From Angelakisella sp. (GTDB taxonomy: Bacteria > Bacillota > Clostridia > Oscillospirales > Ruminococcaceae), in NCBI GenBank assembly GCA_022795575.1, contig JAAWGY010000172.1, positions 1 to 5,745 on the forward strand: a stretch of 5,745 nt of DNA, written 5' to 3'. The notes beneath the pieces were generated by a model, which was given only the letters and a program-made list of their open reading frames with translations, searched no databases and had not been told where the DNA came from. The position numbers and the translations under genes are program-made. This document shows, one piece after another, positions 1 through 5,745 of the stretch. Position 1 is the first letter of the stretch, and the number at the start of each line of letters is the position of its first letter.

Positions 1-33
1 CAAAAACGCAGGAAGCCTTGATGGCTTTCAAGT
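1..33. repeat. 33-bp terminal direct repeat, left copy
   Basis: The first 33 bases are identical to the last 33 bases (5713-5745). This could be the untrimmed overlap of a circular molecule, the k-mer overlap of an assembler, or two copies of a dispersed repeat. The segment is itself an imperfect palindrome centred near position 20, so an assembler could easily join unrelated ends here. No gene in the window supports an independent replicon. Confidence 0.9.
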
Positions 34-37
34 TTTT
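11..37 (+). terminator. terminator-like hairpin with T-tract
   Basis: A 7-bp stem (11-17 with 23-29, one G-T pair) closes a 5-base loop and is followed three bases later by TTTTT at 33-37. An A-run at 2-6 lies upstream, so the reverse direction also gives a stem followed by a T-run. It looks like a bidirectional intrinsic terminator isolating the helicase gene from upstream DNA. The stem is short and contains a G-T pair, and the hairpin is also the core of the repeat, so the terminator role is inferred. Confidence 0.45.
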
Positions 38-102
38 GGGACAAAGGCAGCTGGGAAAGCTGCCGTCCAGATGGGTGTCGACAATTTTGATGGTTGCTAA
101 AA
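32..102 (+). repeat. imperfect inverted repeat, left-end arm
   Basis: This stretch matches the reverse complement of 5647-5719. Aligned by hand, about 51 of 67 positions agree with one single-base gap. The best blocks are GTTTTTGGG, GGCAGCTG, AAAGCT and the CAATT(T/C)TGATG(G/A)TTGCT end. The two arms read outward from the palindromic 33-bp terminal sequence. It is AT-richer than the genes and behaves like a copy of a dispersed element of unknown type. The arm ends just before the helicase promoter. Confidence 0.7.
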
Positions 103-131
103 TTGCCTTTGCCCCCAAAATTTGCTATAAT
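103..131 (+). promoter_or_regulatory. sigma-A-type promoter of the helicase gene
   Basis: A -35 box TTGCCT at 103-108 and a perfect -10 box TATAAT at 126-131 are separated by exactly 17 bp. A TG at 123-124 makes the -10 an extended one. Transcription would start near 138, leaving a leader of about 27 nt that contains the ribosome binding site at 152-157. This is the only strong promoter I see in the window. No operator-like dyad overlaps it. Confidence 0.75.
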
Positions 132-164
132 AAGGCAGAAAAAGCAGAAACGGGAGGGCCGGCG

Positions 165-3100
165 ATGGATATCCGAACCCTGCAATACTGGCACAAGCTG
201 GAGCACTTTTATCCCTACATCCTCCAGGAGCAGAAAAACGAGTACATCAAAACAACCCTGGTGGGGGAGGATGGGGCGCTGCCGGATTTCCTCCGCCCGG
301 AGCTGGAGCCGGGGCGGGTGGTGCGGAATTACCGCGTCTATCTGGGCATCTTCCGGGTGGAGCCGGCCATGGCCGCCCTGGAGGAGGGCATCGGCCGGCG
401 GATGCGCTTCCGGGATACCGGCGAGGACGAGAGCTGCTTCTGTACCTTCCGCCTCAACCCGGACGGCACCATCCTGCCGGACAGCTTCCAGATCTCCTCC
501 TTCCCCTGGGCAATCCACCGGGTGCGGGACGGCAAGATCAACGTGGACCAGTGGGATGACGATTTCTTCCAGTTCCAAAGGGATATCTTTACCATCCTGG
601 CCCAGCGGGAGGAGCCGGTGGATTACCCCTTTCTGCTGGCCCTGCGGGAGGCCTTTGCCCGGCGGGTCAACTGGCGGATCCAGTACTGCCAAAGCTGGCT
701 GCGGATAGACCGGGTAACAGGGCGGCAGCAGGCCCAGGGGGCCCCCGGCCAGTCCGGGGAGGAGGCCGCCGAGGAGATCCAGGCGGAGAACGAATCCACC
801 GACGAGCAGGTGAAGAAAAACGACCTCCTCAACAGCTTTTACATCCGGGACCTGGAGCGGGTGATTGCCGCCGCCCAGCAGGGCCAGTACCCGGAGGTGC
901 TCCGGCGGTTTTTGGAGCACCAGGCCGAGGACCGGGTGGATGTGGAGCGGGACCTGGAGGCGGTTTTCCGGCTGATGGCCCCCCAAAACCTCCCCATGGG
1001 GCGCTGGCCCAGCGATTACGGCGCCCGGTTTATGCAGCAGGTGGACGTCAACGCCTTTCTCACCGAGGACCCGGCCTACGCCCAGCCCCTCTTTTCGGTA
1101 AACGGCCCTCCCGGCACCGGCAAAACCACCCTGCTAAAGGACGTGGTGGCCGCCATCGTCACCCGGCGGGCGGAGGCGATGCTTTCCCTGGCGGTGCCGG
1201 ACGACGCCTTCTACCCGGAGGAGGAGGGGGTTGTTACCTACCGCAACTACAGCAACTACATCTGGCGGCTGCGCCCCGCCTTTCAGGAATTCGGCATCCT
1301 GGTTGCCTCCAACAACAACGGCGCGGTGGAAAACATCACCCACGGCCTGCCGGGGCGGGACGGCCTGCCGGACCGGTACGAGGTGGAGGAATACCGCTAC
1401 TTTGCGGAGGTCAGCGACCGGCTGCTGGGGGAGGGCAAAACCTGGGCCCTGAACGCCGTGGCCCTGGGCAACAAAAAAAATCGCCAGCGCTTTGTCCAAA
1501 ACCTGTGGCCCCTAAGGGACGACGAGGTAAAGGGGGGCTATAACTTCCGCGTCAGCCTGCGGGAGACACAGAAGGAGTGGGAGCCCCGGATGTGGCAGGA
1601 GGCAAAGGCCCGTTTTTCCGCCAAGCTAAGGGAGGTCCGGGAGGAGTACAAGGTCCTGGAAGAGGTGTTTGGCCAGGCGTCGGAGCTGCGGGCGCTGCGC
1701 CGCCGGCTGGCGGAAAGGGCAGGGCGGCTGCCGGAGCTGGCCGCCGCCCGAACCGCGGCGGAGGAGCAGCTGCCCGCCGCCGAAGCCGCCTGCCGGGAAA
1801 GGGCGGCGGAGCAGAAGGCGCTGGAGGAGGAGGTGGCCTATCTGGTCCGCACCACCCCGCTGCTGGGGCTGCGGGAGCTTTTGCAGCCAAACAGCCCGGC
1901 GGTAAGGGAGATTGGGGAGAAGCGCGCCCGGCGCGCCGCCGCCAAGGAGCGGGCCGACGAGGCCCGGCAGAGCCGGGACGCCCTGGCCCGCCGGGTGGAG
2001 CAGCTCCGGGAGGAGGCCGCCCGGGAGGAGGCGGCGGCGGAGCGGGACCGGCGCCGCCAGAGGGAGCTGGAGGCACGGCTTGAGGAGTTCCGGCAGGAGA
2101 CAGAGAGCCCCTTCCGGCTGGATGTCTTTTTTGAGGGGGAGGCCGCCCAGGACTGCGGCAAGTGCTCCCCCTGGGGGTACCCCCGGCTCAACCGGCTGCG
2201 GGAGCAGCTTTTTCTGGAGGCGCTGGCGCTGCACCGGGCCTTTGTGGAGGGCTCCCGGAAGCTCTACGACAACCTGGACGGCTTTGGTAAGCTGATGCGG
2301 GGAATGCTCACCCTGCCCCAGGCCGACAGCCACACCGCCACCCTGTTCCAGAGCCTTTTCCTGCTGGTGCCGGTGGTCTCCACCGCCTTTGCCTCGGTGG
2401 GCAGCTTTCTGCGCAGCCTGCCGGCGGGGGAGGTGGCGTACCTCTTTATCGACGAGGCGGGGCAGGCGGTGCCCCAGTCGGCAGCGGGGGCGGTGTGGCG
2501 GGCCCGCAAGGTAATTGCGGTGGGGGACCCCCTCCAGATCGAGCCGGTTGTCACCCTCCACGACGCCGTAATTGAGGTGCTGAGCCAGCACTTCGGGCAG
2601 GCTCCGATTTTGGGCGACAAGTACACCAGCGTCCAAACCCTGGCGGACCTGGCCAACCGCCTGGGGGGCAGGCGGCGGATCGACCAGGACCAGGAACAGA
2701 AACAGGATCTGTGGATCGGCGCGCCCCTGGTGGTCCACAGCCGCTGCCAGCGCCGTGTCTTTGAGATTGCCAACCGCATCGCCTACAACGACAAGATGAT
2801 CTTTGCCACCCGTCCCCGGCCGGACGCCGTCTGCCAGTGGCTGGACGTCCGGGGGAGCAGCCGCTCCGGCCACTATGTCCCGGCCCAGGGGGAGGCCGCC
2901 GCCCCCATCCTTGCGGAGGCCTTTCTGGCGTTTTTTGCCAAGGCCCCGGGGGAGCACAGGTACCCCTCGGCCTTTGTCATCACCCCTTTCCGCAGCAGCA
3001 GGGCGGGCCTTGCCGCCCACTTCCGCCGGGAGCTGCCCCGGCTGCTGGCGGAGGCGGGGGTGGATACCGCCTCCAGGGCGGTCAAGTCCTGCATCCGGGA

Positions 3101-3377
3101 GTGGGTGCGGGACTGCGTCGGCACCATCCACACCTTCCAGGGCAAGGAGGCGGATACCGTTCTCCTCTGCCTGGGGGTGGATTCCGGCGGCAGGGGGGCC
3201 GGGGCGGTGGAATGGGCCGGGGAGCGGCCCAACATCCTCAACGTGGCGGTGACACGCGCCAAGGTGCGCCTTTACATCATCGCCGACCAGGAGGTCTGGT
3301 GCCGGAAGGGCTACTTCCGCACCGCCTGCGAGCTCTGCGAAAAGCAGGGGGAGGAGAGGGGCGAGGCCCCCGTTTGA
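165..3377 (+). CDS. SF1 UPF1-like (DNA2/NAM7-type) helicase with coiled-coil insertion
   Basis: This is a cytoplasmic ATP-dependent nucleic-acid helicase or translocase of 1,070 residues. The frame is open further upstream, but ATG 165 is preceded by GGGAGG at 152-157 and lies just downstream of the promoter, so it is the likely start. Residues 1-275 are an N-terminal region without a recognised domain. A GRWPS segment (279-283) and a QQVDVN segment (291-296) precede Walker A, GPPGTGKTT (314-322, Lys320). Motif Ia is VASNNNGAVEN (380-390). About 487-645 is a charged coiled coil rich in Glu, Arg and Ala, followed by a CGKC pair (664-667). Motif II is DEAG (Asp763, Glu764), motif III GDPLQ (787-791), motif IV ITPFR (939-943), motif V GTIHTFQGKEAD (986-997) and motif VI NVAVTRAK (1026-1033, Arg1031). 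All helicase motifs are present, so the enzyme should be active. The family assignment is firm. Whether it acts on DNA or RNA, and in repair or anti-phage defence, cannot be told from the sequence. No nuclease domain is visible. Confidence 0.93.
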   Translation: MDIRTLQYWHKLEHFYPYILQEQKNEYIKTTLVGEDGALPDFLRPELEPGRVVRNYRVYLGIFRVEPAMAALEEGIGRRMRFRDTGEDESCFCTFRLNPDGTILPDSFQISSFPWAIHRVRDGKINVDQWDDDFFQFQRDIFTILAQREEPVDYPFLLALREAFARRVNWRIQYCQSWLRIDRVTGRQQAQGAPGQSGEEAAEEIQAENESTDEQVKKNDLLNSFYIRDLERVIAAAQQGQYPEVLRRFLEHQAEDRVDVERDLEAVFRLMAPQNLPMGRWPSDYGARFMQQVDVNAFLTEDPAYAQPLFSVNGPPGTGKTTLLKDVVAAIVTRRAEAMLSLAVPDDAFYPEEEGVVTYRNYSNYIWRLRPAFQEFGILVASNNNGAVENITHGLPGRDGLPDRYEVEEYRYFAEVSDRLLGEGKTWALNAVALGNKKNRQRFVQNLWPLRDDEVKGGYNFRVSLRETQKEWEPRMWQEAKARFSAKLREVREEYKVLEEVFGQASELRALRRRLAERAGRLPELAAARTAAEEQLPAAEAACRERAAEQKALEEEVAYLVRTTPLLGLRELLQPNSPAVREIGEKRARRAAAKERADEARQSRDALARRVEQLREEAAREEAAAERDRRRQRELEARLEEFRQETESPFRLDVFFEGEAAQDCGKCSPWGYPRLNRLREQLFLEALALHRAFVEGSRKLYDNLDGFGKLMRGMLTLPQADSHTATLFQSLFLLVPVVSTAFASVGSFLRSLPAGEVAYLFIDEAGQAVPQSAAGAVWRARKVIAVGDPLQIEPVVTLHDAVIEVLSQHFGQAPILGDKYTSVQTLADLANRLGGRRRIDQDQEQKQDLWIGAPLVVHSRCQRRVFEIANRIAYNDKMIFATRPRPDAVCQWLDVRGSSRSGHYVPAQGEAAAPILAEAFLAFFAKAPGEHRYPSAFVITPFRSSRAGLAAHFRRELPRLLAEAGVDTASRAVKSCIREWVRDCVGTIHTFQGKEADTVLLCLGVDSGGRGAGAVEWAGERPNILNVAVTRAKVRLYIIADQEVWCRKGYFRTACELCEKQGEERGEAPV

Positions 3378-3396
3378 TCCACATATCGGCACCAAA

Positions 3397-3444
3397 GGGC
3401 TGTCCCCGCCGCCAAGCTATGCGCCTTGGCGGCGGGGACAGCCC
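3397..3444. terminator. perfect 20-bp-stem hairpin between the two plus-strand genes
   Basis: Bases 3397-3416 are the exact reverse complement of 3425-3444, with an 8-base loop. The stem is very GC-rich and would be extremely stable. It starts 20 bp after the helicase stop codon, where a terminator is expected. No proper T-run follows on either strand, so it may instead be an mRNA 3'-end stabiliser or a copy of a dispersed palindromic repeat. It implies that the downstream gene is at least partly uncoupled from the helicase transcript. Confidence 0.6.
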
Positions 3445-3515
3445 CTTCTGCTTGGCCCGCCCGCATATCCCGCGCCGGACAGGCATATATTGGCAAACGA
3501 GGGAGGGATGGGCGG

Positions 3516-4358
3516 ATGTTTATTGTGCTGACGGTGGAGCGGGAGGAGAAGGGGCCCCTGGCCCGGGCGGTGGAGTACCTGGGCCGGTCCCCGCTGAAGA
3601 TATACCGCAAAAGCTTTTTGGGCAACGGCTACTACCATATTGTGGACCATGTCAGCCGGGCCAATGGGAGCCCCCACTGGCGGCTGCTGGCCCAGGCCAC
3701 AGGCCGGGCCGCTGTGCGGCTGGTGGCGGAGGAGGGGGTGGAGCCGCCCCCTGGGTGCGGCCTGCGGCTCTACCAGCCCGGGGTGTTTGCAGGGCGGATC
3801 GCCGCCATGGCAGGGGTGCAGCTGCTGCGGATGATGGGGGAGGAGGGGCGCAGGGCCACGGTGGCGCTGGTGGACGAGGACGGGCTGTTCTCCTGGTGCG
3901 CCGGGGAGCTGGCCCGGCAGTGCGCCCTCCTGCGGGTGTATACCCGCCGCCCGGAGCGGTACGCCGTCCTCTGCCGGGAGCTGATGGAGGGCTTTGGGGC
4001 AAGCCTGCTGCTTGCCGATACCCCGGAGGGGCTGGCCGGCAGCAGCTTTGCCGTGGCCCCGGCCCCCACCGGGGTTTGGAAGCTCCCCCTGCCGGTGCTG
4101 ACGGTGGACCGCAGCGGGATCCAGGGCAGCCCCACCGTCAACCGCCTGGAGCCGGACCTCCCCCCGGAGATCCTACGGGAGGTGCCGGAGGGGATTCCGG
4201 CGGCACAGTTTTTGGGCGCGGCCTGGGAGACCGGCCTGCGGCGCTTCCCCCTGGATATGGGAATCCGGGCCTGCCGGGTGGACGGCAGGCTGGTCCCCTT
4301 CCGGGAGGGGATGGCGGCGGTGCTGGGGATGGACCGGGGGAGCAAAGCCGGCCGGTAA
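3516..4358 (+). CDS. conserved-looking protein of unknown function, Rossmann-like middle
   Basis: This is a 280-residue soluble protein that I cannot assign to a named family. The frame continues upstream into the hairpin, but ATG 3516 has GGGAGG at 3501-3506, 9 bases away, and starts a hydrophobic strand (MFIVLTVERE), so it is the likely start. The middle has alternating strands and helices suggesting a nucleotide-binding or Rossmann-like fold: strands at about 114-120 (ATVALVD, then EDG), 137-142, 162-168 (ASLLLAD) and 178-183. No glycine-rich loop or catalytic motif is clear, so the fold is an inference. There is no signal peptide or membrane segment. Residues 211-280 are rich in Pro, Leu and Arg. 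It follows the helicase on the same strand after 138 bp and an intervening hairpin. A weak TATATT at 3486-3491 lacks a matching -35 box. A functional link to the helicase is possible but not shown. Coding is supported by the ribosome binding site and GC-rich third positions. Confidence 0.82.
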   Translation: MFIVLTVEREEKGPLARAVEYLGRSPLKIYRKSFLGNGYYHIVDHVSRANGSPHWRLLAQATGRAAVRLVAEEGVEPPPGCGLRLYQPGVFAGRIAAMAGVQLLRMMGEEGRRATVALVDEDGLFSWCAGELARQCALLRVYTRRPERYAVLCRELMEGFGASLLLADTPEGLAGSSFAVAPAPTGVWKLPLPVLTVDRSGIQGSPTVNRLEPDLPPEILREVPEGIPAAQFLGAAWETGLRRFPLDMGIRACRVDGRLVPFREGMAAVLGMDRGSKAGR

Positions 4359-4447
4359 GCCGCCGCCCCGGGAGGGCCGGCGGCTCTGCCGGGGACCGCG
4401 GGGAGCCCCCGCCGCCGGGTGCGGGGGCCGTTCCCAACCGCGGTTTT
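4358..4447. other. GC-rich convergent intergenic region with weak hairpins
   Basis: The gap between the plus-strand unknown gene and the convergent minus-strand locus contains several possible stems: 8 bp (4358-4365 with 4378-4385), 7 bp (4405-4411 with 4422-4428), and the palindrome AACCGCGGTT at 4436-4445, which runs into TTTT at 4444-4447. It could act as a terminator for the upstream gene, but no single hairpin has a convincing T-tract and alternative pairings compete. No gene is visible in it. Confidence 0.3.
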
Positions 4448-4465
4448 GTGTCCCTGCCTGATGCG

Positions 4466-4691
4466 TTAGCTTCGCTTCCCCCGGCCAAAGGGCAGCGCCT
4501 CCATCAGCCGCAGCAGGGGCTCCCGGCTGTGGAAGAACCGGCGGGCGGCTGCCAGATAAACGGCGCCGGGCAGCGCCAGGCACAGCACCATCTTCAGCAA
4601 AAATCCCCCCGCGCCGCCGGGGGTGATCCGGCAGGCCAGCCCGGTGAGGGCTCCGGCGGCGGCTGTCATCAGGGCGTAGAGAAGGTTAGTC
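4466..4691 (-). pseudogene. frameshifted C-terminal tail of the polysaccharide flippase
   Basis: After the TAA at 4686-4688 that ends the upstream frame, the minus strand continues in another frame as sensible flippase sequence down to a TAA at 4466-4468. It reads LLYALMTAAAGALTG, then a hydrophobic segment around GGFLLKMVLCLALPGAVY, then a basic tail ending GKRS. Removing one T at 4686-4687 (plus strand) would turn ACTAACCTT into ACTACCTT. That restores a continuous protein (…YVRDYLLYALM…) with the last two membrane helices and the tail expected of Wzx-type flippases. An internal ATG (4667-4669) could in principle start a 67-residue peptide, but it has no convincing ribosome binding site. 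The cause is either a real single-base insertion or a sequencing error. Confidence 0.75.
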
Positions 4692-5675
4692 CCTGACGTA
4701 TTGCTTCACCGGGAGCCCCAGCCCGTTCCGGTAAAGCCCCAGGGGCTCGATCCAGGCCGGCAGCGTCAGGGTGCTGATCAATGTCCCGGCCAGGATGCCG
4801 GTGATGCCGTACCTGCGGGCCAAAAGGACCGATACCGCCAGGTTCATCGCCGCCTCCAGGATGGACTTGTACCGTTCGTCCCAAAACAGCCCCATGGCGC
4901 TTTTGGTGCTGGCCACCGGCACCCGCATACTGCTGACGTAAAAGTTTACCACAATCAGCAGCACCGCCGGCCGGGGGAGCCGGTACCCCGCCCCCAGCCA
5001 CAGGTCGATAAAGGGATCGTAGAGGCAGCCAAGGCAGATGCTCATCCAGCCAAAGAGGCAGGCGGAAAGGAAGTGAAGCCGGGAAAAGATTTTCCGCTGC
5101 TCCTCCCGGGGCGCGGTGGCGTTCAGGCTCCCCAGGGCCGGGGTGACGGCGCCGGAAAGGGCTTCGATTATCATGTTGAGGAAATTCCGCACCAGGATGT
5201 AGTTGGAGTACAGCCCGGTGGTGACAACGCCCACAAACCTGGAGATCAGCAGGTGGTCGGTGCCGAACACCGCCACCGCCCCGACGCGGTGCAGAATCAT
5301 CGCCCCCACGTTGCGGCGGAGCTCCCGCAGCTTCATCCCCTCGGTCCCGCAGACGCTGACATCCGCCCCGGTCTCCCGCAGGCAGCGGTACAGCCCCTCG
5401 ATCAGCGACGGCTCCACCCAATCGTCCGAGTCCACAAAGGAAAGGTAAGCCCCCGCCGCCCGGCGTACCCTCTCGTTGCGGGCGGCGAAAAGCCCCCGGT
5501 TTTGGGGGAGGTGCACCACCTGTAGCCGGGGCTCCCGCTCTGCCCAGCGGTCGCAGCATTCCCCGCCCCCGTCGGTGGAGGCGTCGTCGATGGCGATGAC
5601 CTCCAGCTCCCGCCAGGTCTGGGCCGCCAGGGACTCGAAGCACCGCTTTATAGCAATCATCAGAATTGGCGGCAT
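4686..5675 (-). CDS. chimeric ORF: truncated GT2 glycosyltransferase joined to C-terminal half of a Wzx-type flippase
   Basis: This 329-codon frame joins parts of two proteins normally encoded by separate genes in surface-polysaccharide clusters. Residues 11-110 are the N-terminal GT-A portion of a family-2 glycosyltransferase: RCFESLAAQTW, EVIAIDDASTDGG (Asp30-Asp31) and the DSDDW metal/sugar-nucleotide motif (82-86). The first strand (SVIIPVYN-type) is missing. Residues 1-10 come from the repeat arm instead, and the acceptor-binding half is absent. From about residue 113 it is a polysaccharide flippase of the MATE/Wzx type, with membrane segments near 122-140, 144-162, 200-218, 236-252, 272-288 and 291-308. 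Its N-terminal half is missing. Flippases have about 450-500 residues and 12-14 helices, so neither activity is likely to survive. The ATG lies inside repeat-derived sequence and I see no good ribosome binding site, so translation is doubtful. It is best treated as a pseudogene or deletion fusion. The family calls are solid; expression is unlikely. Confidence 0.7.
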   Translation of the reverse strand: MPPILMIAIKRCFESLAAQTWRELEVIAIDDASTDGGGECCDRWAEREPRLQVVHLPQNRGLFAARNERVRRAAGAYLSFVDSDDWVEPSLIEGLYRCLRETGADVSVCGTEGMKLRELRRNVGAMILHRVGAVAVFGTDHLLISRFVGVVTTGLYSNYILVRNFLNMIIEALSGAVTPALGSLNATAPREEQRKIFSRLHFLSACLFGWMSICLGCLYDPFIDLWLGAGYRLPRPAVLLIVVNFYVSSMRVPVASTKSAMGLFWDERYKSILEAAMNLAVSVLLARRYGITGILAGTLISTLTLPAWIEPLGLYRNGLGLPVKQYVRD

Positions 5676-5719
5676 ACAGCTGGGCGAGGAGCTTTTTCAG
5701 CTGCCGAAGCCCCAAAAAC
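5647..5719 (-). repeat. imperfect inverted repeat, right-end arm
   Basis: On the minus strand this is the partner of 32-102, about 75% identical by hand count. It ends exactly where recognisable glycosyltransferase coding begins (the AAG CGG TGC codons near 5646), so the repeat has replaced the start of that gene. Its inner end reads TGCTATAAA on the minus strand (5647-5655), resembling an extended -10 box, but no good -35 box is at the right distance. Confidence 0.7.
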
Positions 5720-5745
5720 GCAGGAAGCCTTGATGGCTTTCAAGT
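5713..5745. repeat. 33-bp terminal direct repeat, right copy
   Basis: This is identical to 1-33. If the ends are joined, the junction forms a hairpin: CCCAAAAAC (5711-5719) pairs with GTTTTTGGG (32-40), around the inner 7-bp stem. The junction would then be the centre of a long imperfect inverted repeat with arms of about 100 bp. Confidence 0.9.

Noticed and set aside
18..164. N-terminal extension of the helicase from position 18
   Set aside because: This region contains the terminator-like hairpin, the repeat arm and the promoter. The first start with a ribosome binding site downstream of the promoter is 165.
1577..2083. 168-codon Gly/Ala-rich frame
   Set aside because: Shadow of the Glu/Arg/Ala codons of the coiled coil (GAG, CGG, GCC repeats) in another frame.
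1681..2100. Possible DNA repeats in the coiled-coil region
   Set aside because: The periodicity is codon-level (GAG, GCC and CGG runs of a coiled coil) and there is no repeated unit with conserved spacing.
1626..3395. 589-codon minus-strand open frame opposite the helicase
   Set aside because: It is a GC-driven shadow of the helicase gene: Pro, Gly and Leu-rich composition, no domain, no ribosome binding site, while the plus strand carries all helicase motifs.
2837..4696. 619-codon plus-strand open frame crossing both real genes and the intergenic regions
   Set aside because: Gly and Pro-rich low-complexity translation in the wrong frame of two well-supported genes. It also runs through the hairpin and the convergent gap, as only a GC-rich shadow would.
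4669..5715. 348-codon minus-strand frame overlapping the chimeric locus
   Set aside because: Wrong frame relative to the GT2 and flippase homology. Its translation is Gly, Arg and Pro-rich without domains.
1..5745. CRISPR array, tRNA/rRNA, transposase, integrase, Rep or toxin-antitoxin genes
   Set aside because: None seen: no regularly spaced repeats, no tRNA-like cloverleaf noticed, and no matching protein motifs in any plausible frame.

Overview
The window is GC-rich bacterial DNA whose coding style fits a high-GC gut clostridium (Oscillospiraceae type, e.g. around Flavonifractor or Pseudoflavonifractor). This is inferred from the strong GGGAGG-type ribosome binding sites, the GC-saturated third codon positions and the Firmicutes flavour of the flippase protein. 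It is not a firm taxonomic call. Most long open frames here are GC-driven shadows. Three coding loci are real.

Layout. Positions 1-102 are AT-richer repeat DNA: a terminator-like hairpin and one arm of an imperfect inverted repeat whose partner lies at the far end on the other strand. A good promoter (TTGCCT, 17 bp, TATAAT) follows and drives a 1,070-residue SF1/UPF1-like (DNA2/NAM7-type) helicase at 165-3377, which carries a long coiled-coil insertion with a CxxC pair. A 138-bp gap holding a perfect 20-bp-stem hairpin separates it from a 280-residue protein of unknown function (3516-4358) with a Rossmann-like middle. A GC-rich gap of about 107 bp with weak hairpins separates this from a convergent minus-strand locus.

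The minus-strand locus (4466-5675) is a degraded surface-polysaccharide gene. The N-terminal part of a family-2 glycosyltransferase, lacking its first strand, is joined in frame to the C-terminal half of a Wzx-type polysaccharide flippase. The flippase then loses its frame through one extra base at 4686-4687, and its last 70 or so residues remain readable in another frame.

The first and last 33 bases are identical, so the sequence could be written as a 5,712-bp circle. There is no replication, mobilisation or partition gene, and the shared ends lie inside a palindromic repeat. A false circle or a contig broken at a dispersed repeat is therefore at least as likely as a plasmid. I see no convincing complete new system. 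The helicase plus the unknown gene are the candidates to follow up, and the repeat and gene-fusion junctions are the most unusual DNA-level signals.
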